64,000 nucleotides of DNA. Source: Haberlea rhodopensis. Taxonomy: Eukaryota > Streptophyta > Magnoliopsida > Lamiales > Gesneriaceae. The stretch spans positions 32,679 through 96,678 of the forward strand of contig CAJQUN010001168.1 of assembly GCA_907163345.1 (NCBI GenBank). The letters run 5' to 3'. Within the stretch, counting starts at the first letter, position 1, and each line of letters opens with the position of its first letter. Of the stretch, positions 1 to 11,136 are shown one piece after another. Under the pieces are notes generated by a model. The model did no database searches, was not told the DNA's origin, and saw nothing but the letters and a program-made list of their open reading frames with translations. Both the position numbers and the translations under genes were made by a program.

Positions 1-470
1 TATCCGGGTGCGGTTTGGACCCGAATTCTATGGGCTCGACCCGGTCTCGTAAAATATCTGGGCCCGTTTGCCTTGACCCATTTTCTTTTTAATAAGCCCA
101 TTAACTTTAAATTAAGGGCCCATTACCCTTACCCATTTAATTAATTAATAGGAGGCCCTAAGTAATGGCCCATTAGGGGGGAGAGGATGGATTTAATGGA
201 ACAGTAGGTTTTGACAGGAGGAAAAGGAAAAAAAAAAGATAGATCATCGCCTCTTCCTTCCAGCAGTCTCAGCTCCTCTCCCCCCATCCAATTTCTGACT
301 TTTTTCCTCCATGTTTTCTTGTAAAAAAAAAGATTGTAGATCATCCGGTTGTTTATAGTGAAGATTCAAACTGGACTAGGTCCCGTGGTTTTTCCCTTCG
401 GGGTTTCCACGTAAAAAATCTTGATGTTCCTTTATTTTCACGTACAAATTCATTTGTTATCAAATCGAAC
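1..470 (+). repeat. LTR-like remnant at the window edge
   Basis: No gene is visible. At about 370-430 there is a segment with 'actggactaggtcc' followed by 'tttccacgtaaaaa'. The same two strings occur in the same order and spacing at 46602-46660. This arrangement is typical of the R-U5 end of plant Copia LTRs. The upstream part has several 'gcccatta' repeats. It is probably the end of an old LTR cut by the window edge; neither terminus nor a target duplication is visible. Confidence 0.35.
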
Positions 471-847
471 CAAAAAATGAGGTAACACCTAACTTTGCAA
501 GAAAGGAAGCCAGGATGGACTTGGTACGACTTTCGATCTAATGCTGTATTTGGATCGATAGTTTTGGAGCTAAGAATTCCGAATCTATAATAATAGATAC
601 ATCATTTGATAATGGATTTGAAATCTATATATATTATTTCAAATTATTTTTAAGTAATTAGGGCAGTTTTCAAATCCATCTCAAATGTCATTCCTTGAAA
701 TTATTTCCCCAAATCCAAATGCAACCTAAACTCGTTGTTCCGAATGCTTCTACGGCTCGAAATTTTTTAACAAGATCCATTGCCACAAGTTACCAAGACC
801 AACCAAAATATGTTTTACAAACTAATGGGAAATACTTCTATACATCT

Positions 848-985
848 GATTTGTACCCCACTTATAAATTAACTCAATATCAAAGTATAACATCTTTTAA
901 ATAAAAATATATAAATTAGCATACCAAATATTTTAGACTAATCATATTGAGTTGGTACATAAGTGAGGTACAAATCGGATTCACG
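848..985. repeat. Imperfect inverted repeat (foldback)
   Basis: The segment at about 850-886 and the one at about 945-983 are imperfect reverse complements of each other (both read roughly as 'attgag..tacataagtg.ggtacaaatc' on opposite strands), separated by some 60 AT-rich bases. It could be a small MITE remnant. The surrounding stretch 471-1199 holds no convincing gene; the short open frames there lack homology I recognise. Confidence 0.4.
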
Positions 986-1199
986 ACATTTGCTCATCAA
1001 AACACAAGGTTTACAGGTCGCATTGTGCAACTTCATTATGAATCAAATACGTTGGTTCTAGACGCGAAAACAAAAAGGGATATCAAGATTTTAAAGGAAG
1101 GATCAGCAAAGAAAAATGTTCATAGCCACTCGCCTCAAATGGGCACCGGTTTAAAGGGGCTAACTCTGTGATGTGACATAAGAACACTATTTAATATGA

Positions 1200-1810
1200 G
1201 TGTTGAATTGTCGTCTCATCTAAATATCCAAGCTTATAGAGGGATTGAACAATTTATTATTTATTATCTAACATTGTCCTCACTTATGAGCCGGTTTGTT
1301 CATCGCTCTTACGAGACCCATTAAATAGGTGTGTCAAACGGGTCGGGCGGTACGAGACACGAAATGCCACTGGCCATGCCAAGCCAAAAGCTTTTGCCTG
1401 CACTAAGTTTTTTTAATTTTGTTAATGCTACCGATCGACTGGCAACATACCTGTAGATCGATCTATAGCATTCGAAACAATATTTTCATTATATTTCAAT
1501 ATTTGACATTTACCGATCGATCGCCACAATAGTACCGATCGATCAGTAAAGCCAAAAAAATTAAAAATAATAAAAATAATTGAAATGGCACGGCCCATCC
1601 CTTTAGAGAAAACGTGTCGGCATCGCACAACCCGTTTCTAAACCGTGCCGGCAGGCACGACCCTTTTGACACCTCTACCATCAAAAAGATATTTTATGTG
1701 TGTGAAGTTGTTGTTTATTAGTTTTGAACTCAAGACATCGATGTTAGTCAGATGCTATGATACCATGTTGAATTGCCGTCTCATCTAAAAGTCCGAGCTT
1801 ATACAAAAAT
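1200..1810 (-). repeat. Possible small TRIM-like LTR element interrupted by a MITE
   Basis: A 'TGTTGAATTG' segment followed by 'cgtctcatctaaa' occurs at about 1200 and again at about 1766, in direct orientation like two short LTRs. Just left of the second copy is 'gataccatg', the reverse complement of a Met-tRNA primer-binding site, which suggests a minus-strand element. The second repeat diverges after about 45 bp and no target duplication is clear. A hAT-type MITE sits between the copies. Confidence 0.3.
1326..1677. mobile_element. hAT-type MITE, about 352 bp
   Basis: The left end starts TAGGTGTGTCAAACGGGTCG, and the reverse complement of the right end starts TAGAGGTGTCAAAAGGGTCG. The element is flanked by CCATTAAA on the left and CCATCAAA on the right, a 7-of-8 match that fits an 8-bp hAT target duplication. 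The interior has several GATCGATC-type palindromes at about 1430-1545 and no coding capacity. Confidence 0.65.
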
Positions 1811-1995
1811 TGATAATCAAACTAAAGTTTCTAGCGCTTTAACATGTTTGGAAACAACTGCTTTAAACATTGCAATTATTTGTTCCCATACATCAATCGG
1901 TATTACAAAATCACATATAGCTCACGTGATAATTCAGGGGATCTAATGACACTGGTAAATATATGTTATTAGAATACTACGTGGAAAGAACACAG

Positions 1996-4005
1996 TCAAT
2001 TGCTATCGTCTGCAACTTTACTATTTACAAACAGGCTATCCCTTCGCTTTACCGCACCCGAAGCTTCCACAGTGGAACCCCTAAAGTTCAACTCAGAAGT
2101 TGCTCTATACCGGGGTTCAACAGGAGCAGGCCTAGAATCCGTATCGGTGCCAGGTCGGTAAGAACCGGCTGCTCCACCAGGGTATCGCGATGGAGATCCA
2201 TACCTTCTTGAAGGGCCTCTTAAACCGCCCCCTCTCACATCCATGATTTCAGAATTTCTCGAGGAATCTGCGAAAGACCTGTCTCCCGTAACAGATCCCA
2301 ATGGAGTTCCATCTGTGACGGATGCGGAACTGAATGGATAATCTGGTCCCCAAGAAGTGAGCGCCTCCTTTTTTTTGGCAAAAAACTGCCAAGCCCCGAA
2401 TAGGAAAAGAATGAAAACCAAAACAGGGCTCGACCACAAGATGCTATTAAACTCGTTTTTGGACACCGGAAGATTGGAACGATACATTGCCAAGTATCCA
2501 TTCCCAAGACTAAGTATAACAAGCTTCTCATAGTCACTGGTGATTAGCGGTATTTGCATTACTTTATCAACATCTGCATTGAACACTTGCTGATGTAAAA
2601 ACGAAGTTATAATCTCATCAAATCCAGCAGAAAACAGCAGCCTCAGTCCACCAGCCCGAACATAATTCTGGGATGACACATTGTACACAAAAATCTTCTC
2701 CCCACTGGCAATCAGCAAATAACCTTTGATTGCTTGTAAGGCTAATGGCTCTTCAAGATCCACTTTTCTTTTCGATCTAATTCGACACTTAAAGTTCATC
2801 GTATCACCCAACAACAATGTGTGAATCAGTTCGCCTTCTGAGGTGATCCCGTATGCCTTGGACCTGTCTGTGGCATCAAACACATAACTCGTCACAACAG
2901 AATTGTTCATCCCTTCACACTGAGACTCCTTTACTCTCATCGTCCTCAAATCTAACGACCCTGCCCCAGCCTCAGTGAGAAACAATAGCCTTTGCTTCAA
3001 GAATACAACTGGTCGCCTACTTGGAGTAGCGGCCCCAACAACCATCCCATTCTCTCTAAACACGGTAATTTTCCCACCACTATCCGTTGTCAAAATGTAC
3101 CTTTTTCTCCCAAAATTATTCACTTCCAATAAATTAATCCGCGAGCCCCCTCCTTCTGGCATCACGAATCTTCCGACCCTCTCCACACGAAGAATGCTCA
3201 ATTCTTCACTATTTAACACCTCCCAAACACGATGCATCGCAATGACCCCATTCTCATGCCCTGTAACAATCATACTCTCACTCATATTATCTGACAAGTA
3301 AGATACCATAGCAGAAACAGGCGACACCTCCTCCGAATCCAAGTGTGTATCAAACTGCACTGCCACATCTCCACTCCGCAAAAACACATAAACCTCACCC
3401 TTATCAACCCCAACCGCAAAATACTTACTCATACCCTCAAAATCCCTATAAGGCAACACATTAACACAAGTTGGGTTAGAACCCAATTTCACGGCAGAAA
3501 CAAACTGAAACTTTTCAGACCAAAATGTACTGTACTTTGTCACTGAACCCAACCGATCCCGAGACCCTGCCCCGGCTACTTGTGCGGGCAAAACATCTTT
3601 ACTCTGCAATTCCACATCTTCAATTTTTTCAACAACCCTTGTCTCATCTTGAGGTGATGATGGCAAAGATGAGACCTTTACTCTTTCCGTTGTATCAGGC
3701 AATCGAGATTCTAATCTAGAAACAAGCTGCAAGAGTTTTTTTACTAATTCTTCAAGCCTTTCCAATTGAAGCTGTTGTTGTCTTAGCAAAACAGTATCAG
3801 AGTTGCTTCCATAATCAAGAAAATCTTTCCTTAAAGTCTTTAAATTTTTACCTTCCGTTTCGACTACTGAGTGTGAATTTGAAGATGGGTCTAACTCCGA
3901 TGCAAGAACTAACCAAGAAAATGGTGGAAAACTAAAAGAAACTGAAATAAACACATAAATACTCAGTAAAATTAGTAACTTTCCTTTTCCACGAGAGGCA
4001 GCCAT
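1996..4005 (-). CDS. Uncharacterized membrane protein, At1g75140-like
   Basis: Single-exon gene for a 669-residue protein. Seen: a hydrophobic N-terminal segment at about residues 9-35 (signal peptide or anchor); a heptad-like Leu/Gln-rich stretch at about 72-105 that should form a coiled coil; a long middle region of beta-rich blades resembling a WD40/YVTN-type propeller (about 150-510); one strong transmembrane segment near 527-549 (SSPVLVFILFLFGAWQFF); and a basic Gly/Ser/Arg/Pro-rich tail. The order and the tail match the plant family annotated as 'uncharacterized membrane protein At1g75140'. No biochemical role is established to my knowledge. The start codon is the first ATG of the long frame, with a TATA-like box about 115 bp upstream. 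It appears complete, and its 3' end lies 319 bp from a MITE. Function is not inferable from sequence. Confidence 0.85.
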   Translation of the reverse strand: MAASRGKGKLLILLSIYVFISVSFSFPPFSWLVLASELDPSSNSHSVVETEGKNLKTLRKDFLDYGSNSDTVLLRQQQLQLERLEELVKKLLQLVSRLESRLPDTTERVKVSSLPSSPQDETRVVEKIEDVELQSKDVLPAQVAGAGSRDRLGSVTKYSTFWSEKFQFVSAVKLGSNPTCVNVLPYRDFEGMSKYFAVGVDKGEVYVFLRSGDVAVQFDTHLDSEEVSPVSAMVSYLSDNMSESMIVTGHENGVIAMHRVWEVLNSEELSILRVERVGRFVMPEGGGSRINLLEVNNFGRKRYILTTDSGGKITVFRENGMVVGAATPSRRPVVFLKQRLLFLTEAGAGSLDLRTMRVKESQCEGMNNSVVTSYVFDATDRSKAYGITSEGELIHTLLLGDTMNFKCRIRSKRKVDLEEPLALQAIKGYLLIASGEKIFVYNVSSQNYVRAGGLRLLFSAGFDEIITSFLHQQVFNADVDKVMQIPLITSDYEKLVILSLGNGYLAMYRSNLPVSKNEFNSILWSSPVLVFILFLFGAWQFFAKKKEALTSWGPDYPFSSASVTDGTPLGSVTGDRSFADSSRNSEIMDVRGGGLRGPSRRYGSPSRYPGGAAGSYRPGTDTDSRPAPVEPRYRATSELNFRGSTVEASGAVKRRDSLFVNSKVADDSN

Positions 4006-4118
4006 TCAATCGGATGCTTAGCAGTCGGCACCGTCTGTGACTGTTACACAAAGCTCCTAGCTTGAATGTTGAGATCTGAAGAGAGGCTTTTGGGGTGCAT
4101 TTTGTAATTTGTGGAGAC

Positions 4119-4127
4119 TTATTTAAG
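4119..4127 (-). promoter_or_regulatory. TATA-like element upstream of the 669-aa membrane protein gene
   Basis: Minus-strand TTAAATAAG lies about 115 bp upstream of the ATG at 4005. The position suits a TATA box with a short 5' UTR. This is inference from position and composition only. Confidence 0.35.
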
Positions 4128-4289
4128 GGGTTTTTGTTGAATTGTTGGATTCCTGAAGGGGTTAAATGAATTTAACCCGGCAACAACGGCGGCTAGGAAT
4201 TTGGTGCTTTAAAATATGGTTTTACTACAGTCAACGGTATTTAACCGACACAGCCAGGTAAGATTCAATTGGATTTAAAAGGGTTAGTA

Positions 4290-5115
4290 TTACCGCAAAA
4301 GAAAGGATATCGTAATTATTGCTGTCAAAATAATTTTTTGATTTCCAATTTTACCACTCTAGTTAAGGCCTTGAGAAACTAATTTTTAAAAGTCCTAAGA
4401 TATCCTTATTTCTTGACTAATTAACCACCATCTTTAACACGAGTTAACCCGATCTAAATAGGTTGGTCACACATTAATAAATTAATTATTTTATAATAGT
4501 TAATTAAAATATGGTTATTAAAAATTTATTTAATAATTTTAATTCACTATAATTGAATAAAACATATTTTTTTATTTATTAGCGGGTGAAGACAACCCAC
4601 CAAAAAATAAACTCAAAGTATGTTGCAGGTAAAATATGTCAACCTGCCGAAAAATAAAAAAAATTATTTTATTAATAGGTTAAATAATTAAATAATTTGT
4701 TAATAAACCATATTTTAATTATTAATATAAAGTTTATTATAAAATAATTAATTTATTAATGGGCGAGCTCTCATATTGGTCAGATTGGCCAGTTTTGACA
4801 TTTTATTGGTTTCAACAAAAGCCCATCGGTTTATTTGTCTTTTTATGGGTCAATTATTCACCGGTTAATTAAAAGACTCAGATCAATTTTTATCTGGTTC
4901 ACGGATTATTCGGTTCAATCACTGATTCGATCCGATTTTTAAAATTATAATTAGAATATTGATTTACTGTATTAAATATGGTTGTTAATTAATCAAGAAA
5001 TAAGTTTTGAGTTAACTTTTAAAAGCCTTGGACTAGAGGGGTAAAGTTGAAAAAAAAAAAAAAATGCTTTGATAGCAATAATTGTTGCTATGGCAATATC
5101 ACCGTCCTAAAAGAA
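4290..5115. repeat. Long foldback / MITE-like element, about 0.8 kb
   Basis: The left arm (about 4290-4545) and right arm (about 4660-5115) are imperfect reverse complements. Landmarks: 'taattattgctgtcaaa' pairs with 'aattattgctatcaaa' read on the other strand, 'accactctag' with 'acccctctag', and 'tatttcttgactaatta' with 'tatttcttgattaatta'. The middle third (about 4768-4960) is unpaired. No coding capacity, and no clear target duplication. From 5116 to 5591 nothing else is recognisable. Confidence 0.5.
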
Positions 5116-5591
5116 ATTATTATTTAAAATTTATAATTACTAATAACCAAGATATTTTTAGTTTTCTCCCGTATGAAAATAGTTTTATTTGAAAGAAATA
5201 ATGGTGTCATATAAGTTGGAAAAATTGGAAAATTAACTTATATTTGACCAACAATTTGATATATGGCTTTATCAGCTTTTTAAATTGCAACTGATATGGA
5301 TTTGTATAGATGATTGAACAACTTTATAACTTAAAAAAACAGATTGGCAAAATGTGTAAATTACCAATCCATCTATCATTTCTCGTAACCAAATTTCTTG
5401 AGTAAGACAAAATATTATTTAAATAAAACTATAAATACACTATTTCATGGTAATAAGTCCCAAAAAACACTACATCATCACAAGTAATTAGTTTGTTCCC
5501 TTCTGAGAATCTAACTTAAAAGAAAAAAGGCTGCAGATAGTTCAAACTTTCTGCAGATATTTTACCATGATATATCATCCAAGTATTTGAT

Positions 5592-6064
5592 TCAAAAACC
5601 AAAGGGGTATCTTCTCCGGCTTCCTCCTTCACCATACCGATCATTCCATTTTCTCAGTTCGTTCATGCTGAATGCATCATATGCGACTGATGGTCCCACC
5701 TGAAATTTATTAGGCAGATTGATATAATCGTCGAAGTAGCGAAAAAATGACATCAATCTAATTTTCTGGGGGCTAAATTCAAACTTTATCGACTTGGACA
5801 AGGATATGCAGATATTTTACAAGAACAGTAAGCTTATAGTCAATCAACCATGGTCAAGTCTTGAAATTCAGTACAATGGATAAAAGATAGGAAAGGGTAT
5901 GCATAGATTCTTGAACATCTAGCCAATCTCTGAGACAGGGTTTCTTTAGCTTCTTATGTGCAAAATTAAGAACATGGTTCCAGGTAATTTACCTTTGCTT
6001 TAGAATGAATGAAATCATCCAAATTGAGGGGTCTTAATGGAGAAATTCCGTCAGATCTGTTGCC
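5592..6064 (-). CDS. AAA+ ATPase last two exons
   Basis: The penultimate exon (6064-5993) encodes GNRSDGISPLRPLNLDDFIH then SKAK. The last exon (5699-5592) encodes VGPSVAYDAFSMNELRKWND then RYGEGGSRRRYPFGF and a stop. The closing MNELRKWN-YGEGGSR block is diagnostic for plant AAA ATPases of this group. Splice sites are intact ('cttacag', 'gtaaat', 'tttcag'). They are separated from exon 18 by 5.1 kb that contains the truncated Copia but not the core exons. Confidence 0.85.
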
Positions 6065-6249
6065 CTGTAAGGAGTTTTAAGTAACCATCATGTACGATCA
6101 ATGACTGCAAAAAATAAGAAGAATAAGGCTGCAAGTGCAGAAATAAAGCCGATTCTGACCACATAATTACACAGGAGAGAGAGAATCCTTGTAGATTCAT
6201 TCTTTTCCTCTCTTAAAAATGTGTCAACTCCCTCTTCTGGTGTATTCTT

Positions 6250-6366
6250 CACTGTGTGTGTGGATCCCAAAAATCTATGTGAGGGAACTAGACACCAACA
6301 CGCTATGACCACTGTGTGTGTGGATCCCAAAAATCTATGTGAGGGAACTAGACACCAACACGCTAT
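6250..6366 (+). repeat. 60-bp tandem duplication abutting an LTR
   Basis: A segment starting 'cactgtgtgtgtggatccca' and ending 'caacacgctat' occurs twice with exact 60-bp spacing (6249-6306 and 6309-6366), identical across about 57 bp. The second copy ends directly at the TG of the Copia 5' LTR (6367). It lies in the intron of the AAA gene. Confidence 0.85.
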
Positions 6367-9300
6367 TGTTAACAGTAATATATATGGAATATATTACGTA
6401 ACAATCTTCACCACGATCTTTGTAATTAGTAATTGTATTTCCTTAATACTTAATTCCCTTACCTTAGATAGTAGTGTACACATTGCTGTAAATTCGGAGA
6501 ATCAAGAGTTGATTGCGTTCTTGTAACCCTATATATTCAAACATGAATGAAGAAGAAAAGATATTCAGCCAAACCTTGCTTTTATTGTTATGGTATCAGA
6601 GCCAATTTCTGAAATATTTTCTGAAATATTGCTGAATCTTTGCGTCTTGTTTCGACTGTGAGATTTTCCAGTTTTTGGGCTTCGGTGTCCCGCAGTGACT
6701 GTCAATCCTTGACGGCACGATTTGCGGTTGACTTTCAGGACCTATTTGAGGTCATTTCCGCTGTTGTTCTTGCTTCACCATCTCGGGTGAGGCGTTGAGG
6801 GAGCTGCTCGAGTTCCATTTTTGGTACTGTACGTCACCATCCTCATCGACGCCATTGCTCACGTTGAGATCGGCGGCTTCTGCTCGAGTTTCATTCTGGT
6901 ACTTTACGTCACCATCGGCCGCTTCTGCAATTTCCATTTGCGTGAAGTGCTTTATTCTATTATGATTAATTGTGGGTTTTATTTCTTTACGGGAATTGCT
7001 TTATTCTTGGGCTTTCTTTTGTTGGGCCATCATAGCTTGGAAATTACAATCAATTAGCTTGTAAATTTCAGCACTTCGTGATCTCTCAAAATGTCTACAG
7101 AGTTTTTTGCTATTAAATTTACCGGGAAAAATTATGCTGCTTGGGAATTTCAATTCAGAATGTTTTTAAAAGGCAAGGAATTGTGGAGGCACATTGATGG
7201 ATCATCTCTCATTCCTAATGATGTTAAGGAACTTAACCAGTGGGAGACAAAAGATGCTAGAATTATCTCCTGGATTTTAGGTTCTCTTGAGCCTCATATG
7301 GTGAATAATTTGCGTTCCTTCAATACAGCTAAAGAGATGTGAGACTATCTCAAGCGTATTTATCATCAGGATAATACTGCAAGAAAGTTCCAATTGGAAC
7401 TTGACATCTCTAATTATGGTCACGGTAACCTCACTATAGAACAATTTTACTCCGGCTTTCTTAATCTTTGGAGTGAATATACTGGTATTATTTATAGTAA
7501 GGTACCCAATGAGGCACTACGTGCACTCCAGGCAGTTCATGAGGACAGTAAACGTGATCAGTTTCTTATGAAGCTCAGACCTGAATTCGAAGCTGTTCGA
7601 GCCGGTTTATTGAACAGAAATCCGGTTCCCACTTTGGATGTCTGTTTTGGTGAACTCATGCGTGAGGAACAAAGGATTGCTACACAAGCCGTTATTGGTG
7701 CTTCTGAAGAGATATCAGGGCTTGTTAATGTCGCCTATGTTGCTCAAGGGCGAAATCGTGGAAAGGAACAAAGACAATGCTTTAACTGCAAGGAGCCAGG
7801 CCATATTGCTCGGAACTGTCCTAAGAAATTCTGTAATTATTGCAAACAGAATGACCACATCATCAAGGACTGTCCCACACGGCCTGAGAACCGACGTGTG
7901 CGAGCCTTTCATGCTAGCACTCCCGTACCCGCTTCAAGTCAAACCACAACGGCCACCACTAGTCAAACTGTCCTTACTCCTGAAATGGTACAACAAATGA
8001 TTCTATCTGCATTTTCTGCCTTTGGACTTCAGGGACAAGGTAAGGTTATTTCACATTGGTTTGTTGACTCTGGTGCATCCAATCATATGACTGGGTCTTC
8101 TGATACTTTATCTAATCTCCGGTGGTATATTGGTTCTCAGAACATTCAGATTGCTAATGGCAGTCATCTATCTATCACCGCTGTTGGTGATATTAATCAT
8201 TCTTTCAGTGATGTGTTTGTCTCTCCAGGATTGTCCACTAGTTTGATTTCTGTTGGCCAGTTGGTAGATAATAATTGTAATGTGCATTTCTCTCATAATG
8301 GTTGTGTTGTGCAGGATCAGGTATCGGGGAAGGTGATCGCGAGGGGGCCTAAAGTGGGACGACTGTTTCCTTTACAGTTTTCTGTTCCTCGTACTTTATC
8401 ATTAGCATGTATTGCTCTTAATCAGTCTGAGATTTGGCATAAACGATTAGGTCATCCGAACCATGTAATTTTATCACATTTACTCAAACATGGTTTTTTG
8501 GGGAGTAAAGTATCAGTTCTTAATGAGAAATTAACTTTTGATTGCACTGCTTGTAGACTTGGAAAGAGTAAAACTCTTCCTTTTCCGACTCATGGTAGCC
8601 GGGCTGATACATGTTTTGAGATTATTCATAGTGATGTTTGGGCCATTTCGCCTGTTATTTCCCATGCTCAATACAAATATTTTGTGACATTTATTGATGA
8701 TTACAGTCGTTTTACTTGGATATATTTTCTCCGCTCCAAAGCAGAAGTATTTACAAGTTTTCAGAACTTTGTGGCATATATTGAGACACAATTTTCGAAG
8801 AATATCAAAGTTCTACGATCTGATAATGGCGGGGAATACATGTCCCATAACCTTCAAACGTTTCTCAAAGAAAAGGTGTAGTGTCTCAACGGTCTTGTCC
8901 TTACACACCTCAACAGAATGGGGTGGCGGAACGTAAAAATAGGCACTTATTGGATATGGTACGCTCTTTACTCTTGGAATCATCTGTTCCCGCACGATTT
9001 TGGGTTGAAGCATTGTCAACTGCTGTCTATTTGATTAATCGGCTACCATCTCAACAACTGGACTTTGAATCTCCCTACTACCGTCTTTATGACAAATTTC
9101 CCGATTATCATGCACTTCACACATTTGGTTGTGTTTGCTTTGTTTATCTACCCCAGCATGAACGTCACAAGCTTTCAGCACAATCCGTTCAGTGTGCTTT
9201 CATGGGTTATAGTGCTACTCATAAAGGTTTTCTGTGTTATGATGCTATTTCTACTAAATTACATGTTTCTCGAAATGTGCATTTTTTCGACCATGCCTAC

Positions 9301-10107
9301 TACTTCCCGCATCATGTTACGTATTCTGATCAGGTCATACTTCCTAGATTTGATGATATCTCTACACCTATTGAGCGTTTTAAAGCAGGTGTTGTCTATC
9401 AACGACGAAGACCCCCCTCATCACCATCTCTCCCTGAACCTGATCTCAGGCCTACTCATCTGGTTCCTCGGCGATCCTCCCGTAATATCCATCCTCCTGA
9501 TAGGTATGGTTATTCTGCTACTTTAGCTACTACTGCAGTTCCAACCTCTTATTCTCAGGCAGCCACAGAGTCATGTTGGGCGAAAGCTATGCAAGAGGAA
9601 CTTCAGGCTCTTCTTGAGAATCATACCTGGGACATTGTTCCTCGTCCTGATGGTGTTAAGCCCATTGGTTGCAAATGGGTGTATTCTATTAAGCTCAAAT
9701 CTGATGGATCTCTTGATCGATACAAAGCGCGCTTAGTTGCACTTGGGAATCGTCAGGAATATGGGGTGGATTATGAAGAGACTTTTGCCCCTGTAGCAAA
9801 GATGACTACTGTTCGCCTTGTTCTTGCCATTGCTGCTTCTAAGGGATGGGCTTTGCGACAGATGGATGTCAAGAATGCCTTCCTCCATGGGGACCTGAAA
9901 GAGGATATTTATATGACTCCACCCCCCGGCATGTTTTCTATACCCTCTTCCGATGTCTGTAAGTTAAAACGATCTCTATATGGTTTGAAACAAGCTCCAC
10001 GTGCTTGGTTTGAAAAATTTCGGTCTACACTACTTGGTTTCTCCTTTGTCCAAAGTCAATATGATTCTTCTTTATTCCGGTGCAAGACTGAGAATGGTCT
10101 AGTTCTT
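6367..10107 (+). mobile_element. Copia element 1, truncated inside reverse transcriptase
   Basis: 5' LTR about 6367-6590 (TGTTAACAG...), followed by the Met-tRNA primer-binding site 'tggtatcagagcc' at 6591. Coding order: gag, zinc knuckles, protease, integrase, partial reverse transcriptase. The element stops at about 10107, upstream of the YVDD active site. The rest of RT, RNase H, polypurine tract and 3' LTR are absent, so no target duplication can be tested. Antisense to the AAA gene. Confidence 0.8.
7091..10107 (+). pseudogene. Copia element 1 gag-pol, broken
   Basis: Gag begins at 7091. An in-frame TGA at 7340-7342 interrupts it; the frame resumes and runs to 8881. Seen: two CCHC knuckles (CFNCKEPGHIARNC and CNYCKQNDHIIKDC), the protease motif WFVDSGASNHMT, the GAG-pre-integrase HKRLGHP, and the integrase core with SDVW, FIDDYSRF and LRSDNGGEYM. 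A one-base frame change near 8875-8881 shifts into a second frame (8881-10128) with PYTPQQNGVAERKNR, the RT motifs KWVYSIKLKSDG and MDVKNAFLHGDL, and SLYGLKQAPRAWF. Sequence homologous to RT ends near GLVL. Not functional. Confidence 0.8.
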
Positions 10108-11136
10108 CAAATCAGTGGCTTTTTATAATAATCGTCTCAGAATCATTGTAAAGAAAACTTTAACTGCGACAACAAAAAGACAAACACAAAAACAACATAA
10201 AATTGGATTGTTGTTTTTTCTCTCACCAATCTTAAATGCAGTTAGCATATACAACATGAATTATGGACATTAAATGAGTTTTAGGCAGTAAATAAACATG
10301 GAAAATGAAATTCAGATTTCAAATTGACATGTAGTTTTATTCATCCTTTCTTCCCTTTTTGTTGGTTCAATGTCAACGAACCAATGCCATAATGCTCCAG
10401 TTTCATTGTCATTTGGCCAATGCCAATATATTCCACTATGACATTACTTAGGCGCAAAAATCTTCTGGCATGGTAACAAAATAGGCATCAGAATTAATGG
10501 AAATCCCAATTTCCATGTCACTCTAAAGGTACGTACTTAACCGGTGAAGTAAGCTCCCAGGTGGTGGTCCTAGTAATAAACCAGCAGGAGCAATCAGGAT
10601 TACAAACACAATCTAGCACAATATAAACCACTATCTACCATCTCAACCGCCGCCATGAAATAAAGCACACTTTCCATGCCAAACCTGCAGTCTTGCACAA
10701 TGGTCTTCATTTTATATTTTATGTTTCCACTAGTTCAGAATTAATACCAAAAAGGTTACGCCTACATGTTAGGTGAAAATTTTCTCAAATAAACATGATA
10801 GGTGACCTGTACAAGTTTCATGTATGGCATAAAAAAAAGTTCAAATCATGTGTTCAATAATGGGAAAATCCTCGAGTATTAGTACAAACATATAAGAGGA
10901 TAATTTCTCTCCCTCTTTATATCATGCTTCCTTCCATTTACTTACATAAACCTGGCCATTGAATTAGTACTTTGTCAAGAAGAGTCCTGGAGCTATCATT
11001 CAACTAGTGATGATACAAGCCTGATTATACATTTTTAGTGATAAATGAGAAGCTAATCTTTCTGAGGTGGGACTTTTCATAAGTCGGACTTAATCTACAT
11101 AATGTTACAAATATACAAAGCTATTATTTTCTTTAC
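10108..11136. other. Intron remainder without recognisable exon
   Basis: About 1 kb between the Copia break point and AAA exon 18. I looked on the minus strand for the expected WFGDAEK, Walker B (hhhhDE) and ATNRPxDLD codons and found nothing matching. Composition is intron-like, AT-rich, with no ORF of note. A break or deletion end point probably lies at about 10107. Confidence 0.5.

Noticed and set aside
1963..3719. Plus-strand open frames across the 669-aa gene
   Set aside because: They are antisense shadows of the long minus-strand coding frame and show no family resemblance.
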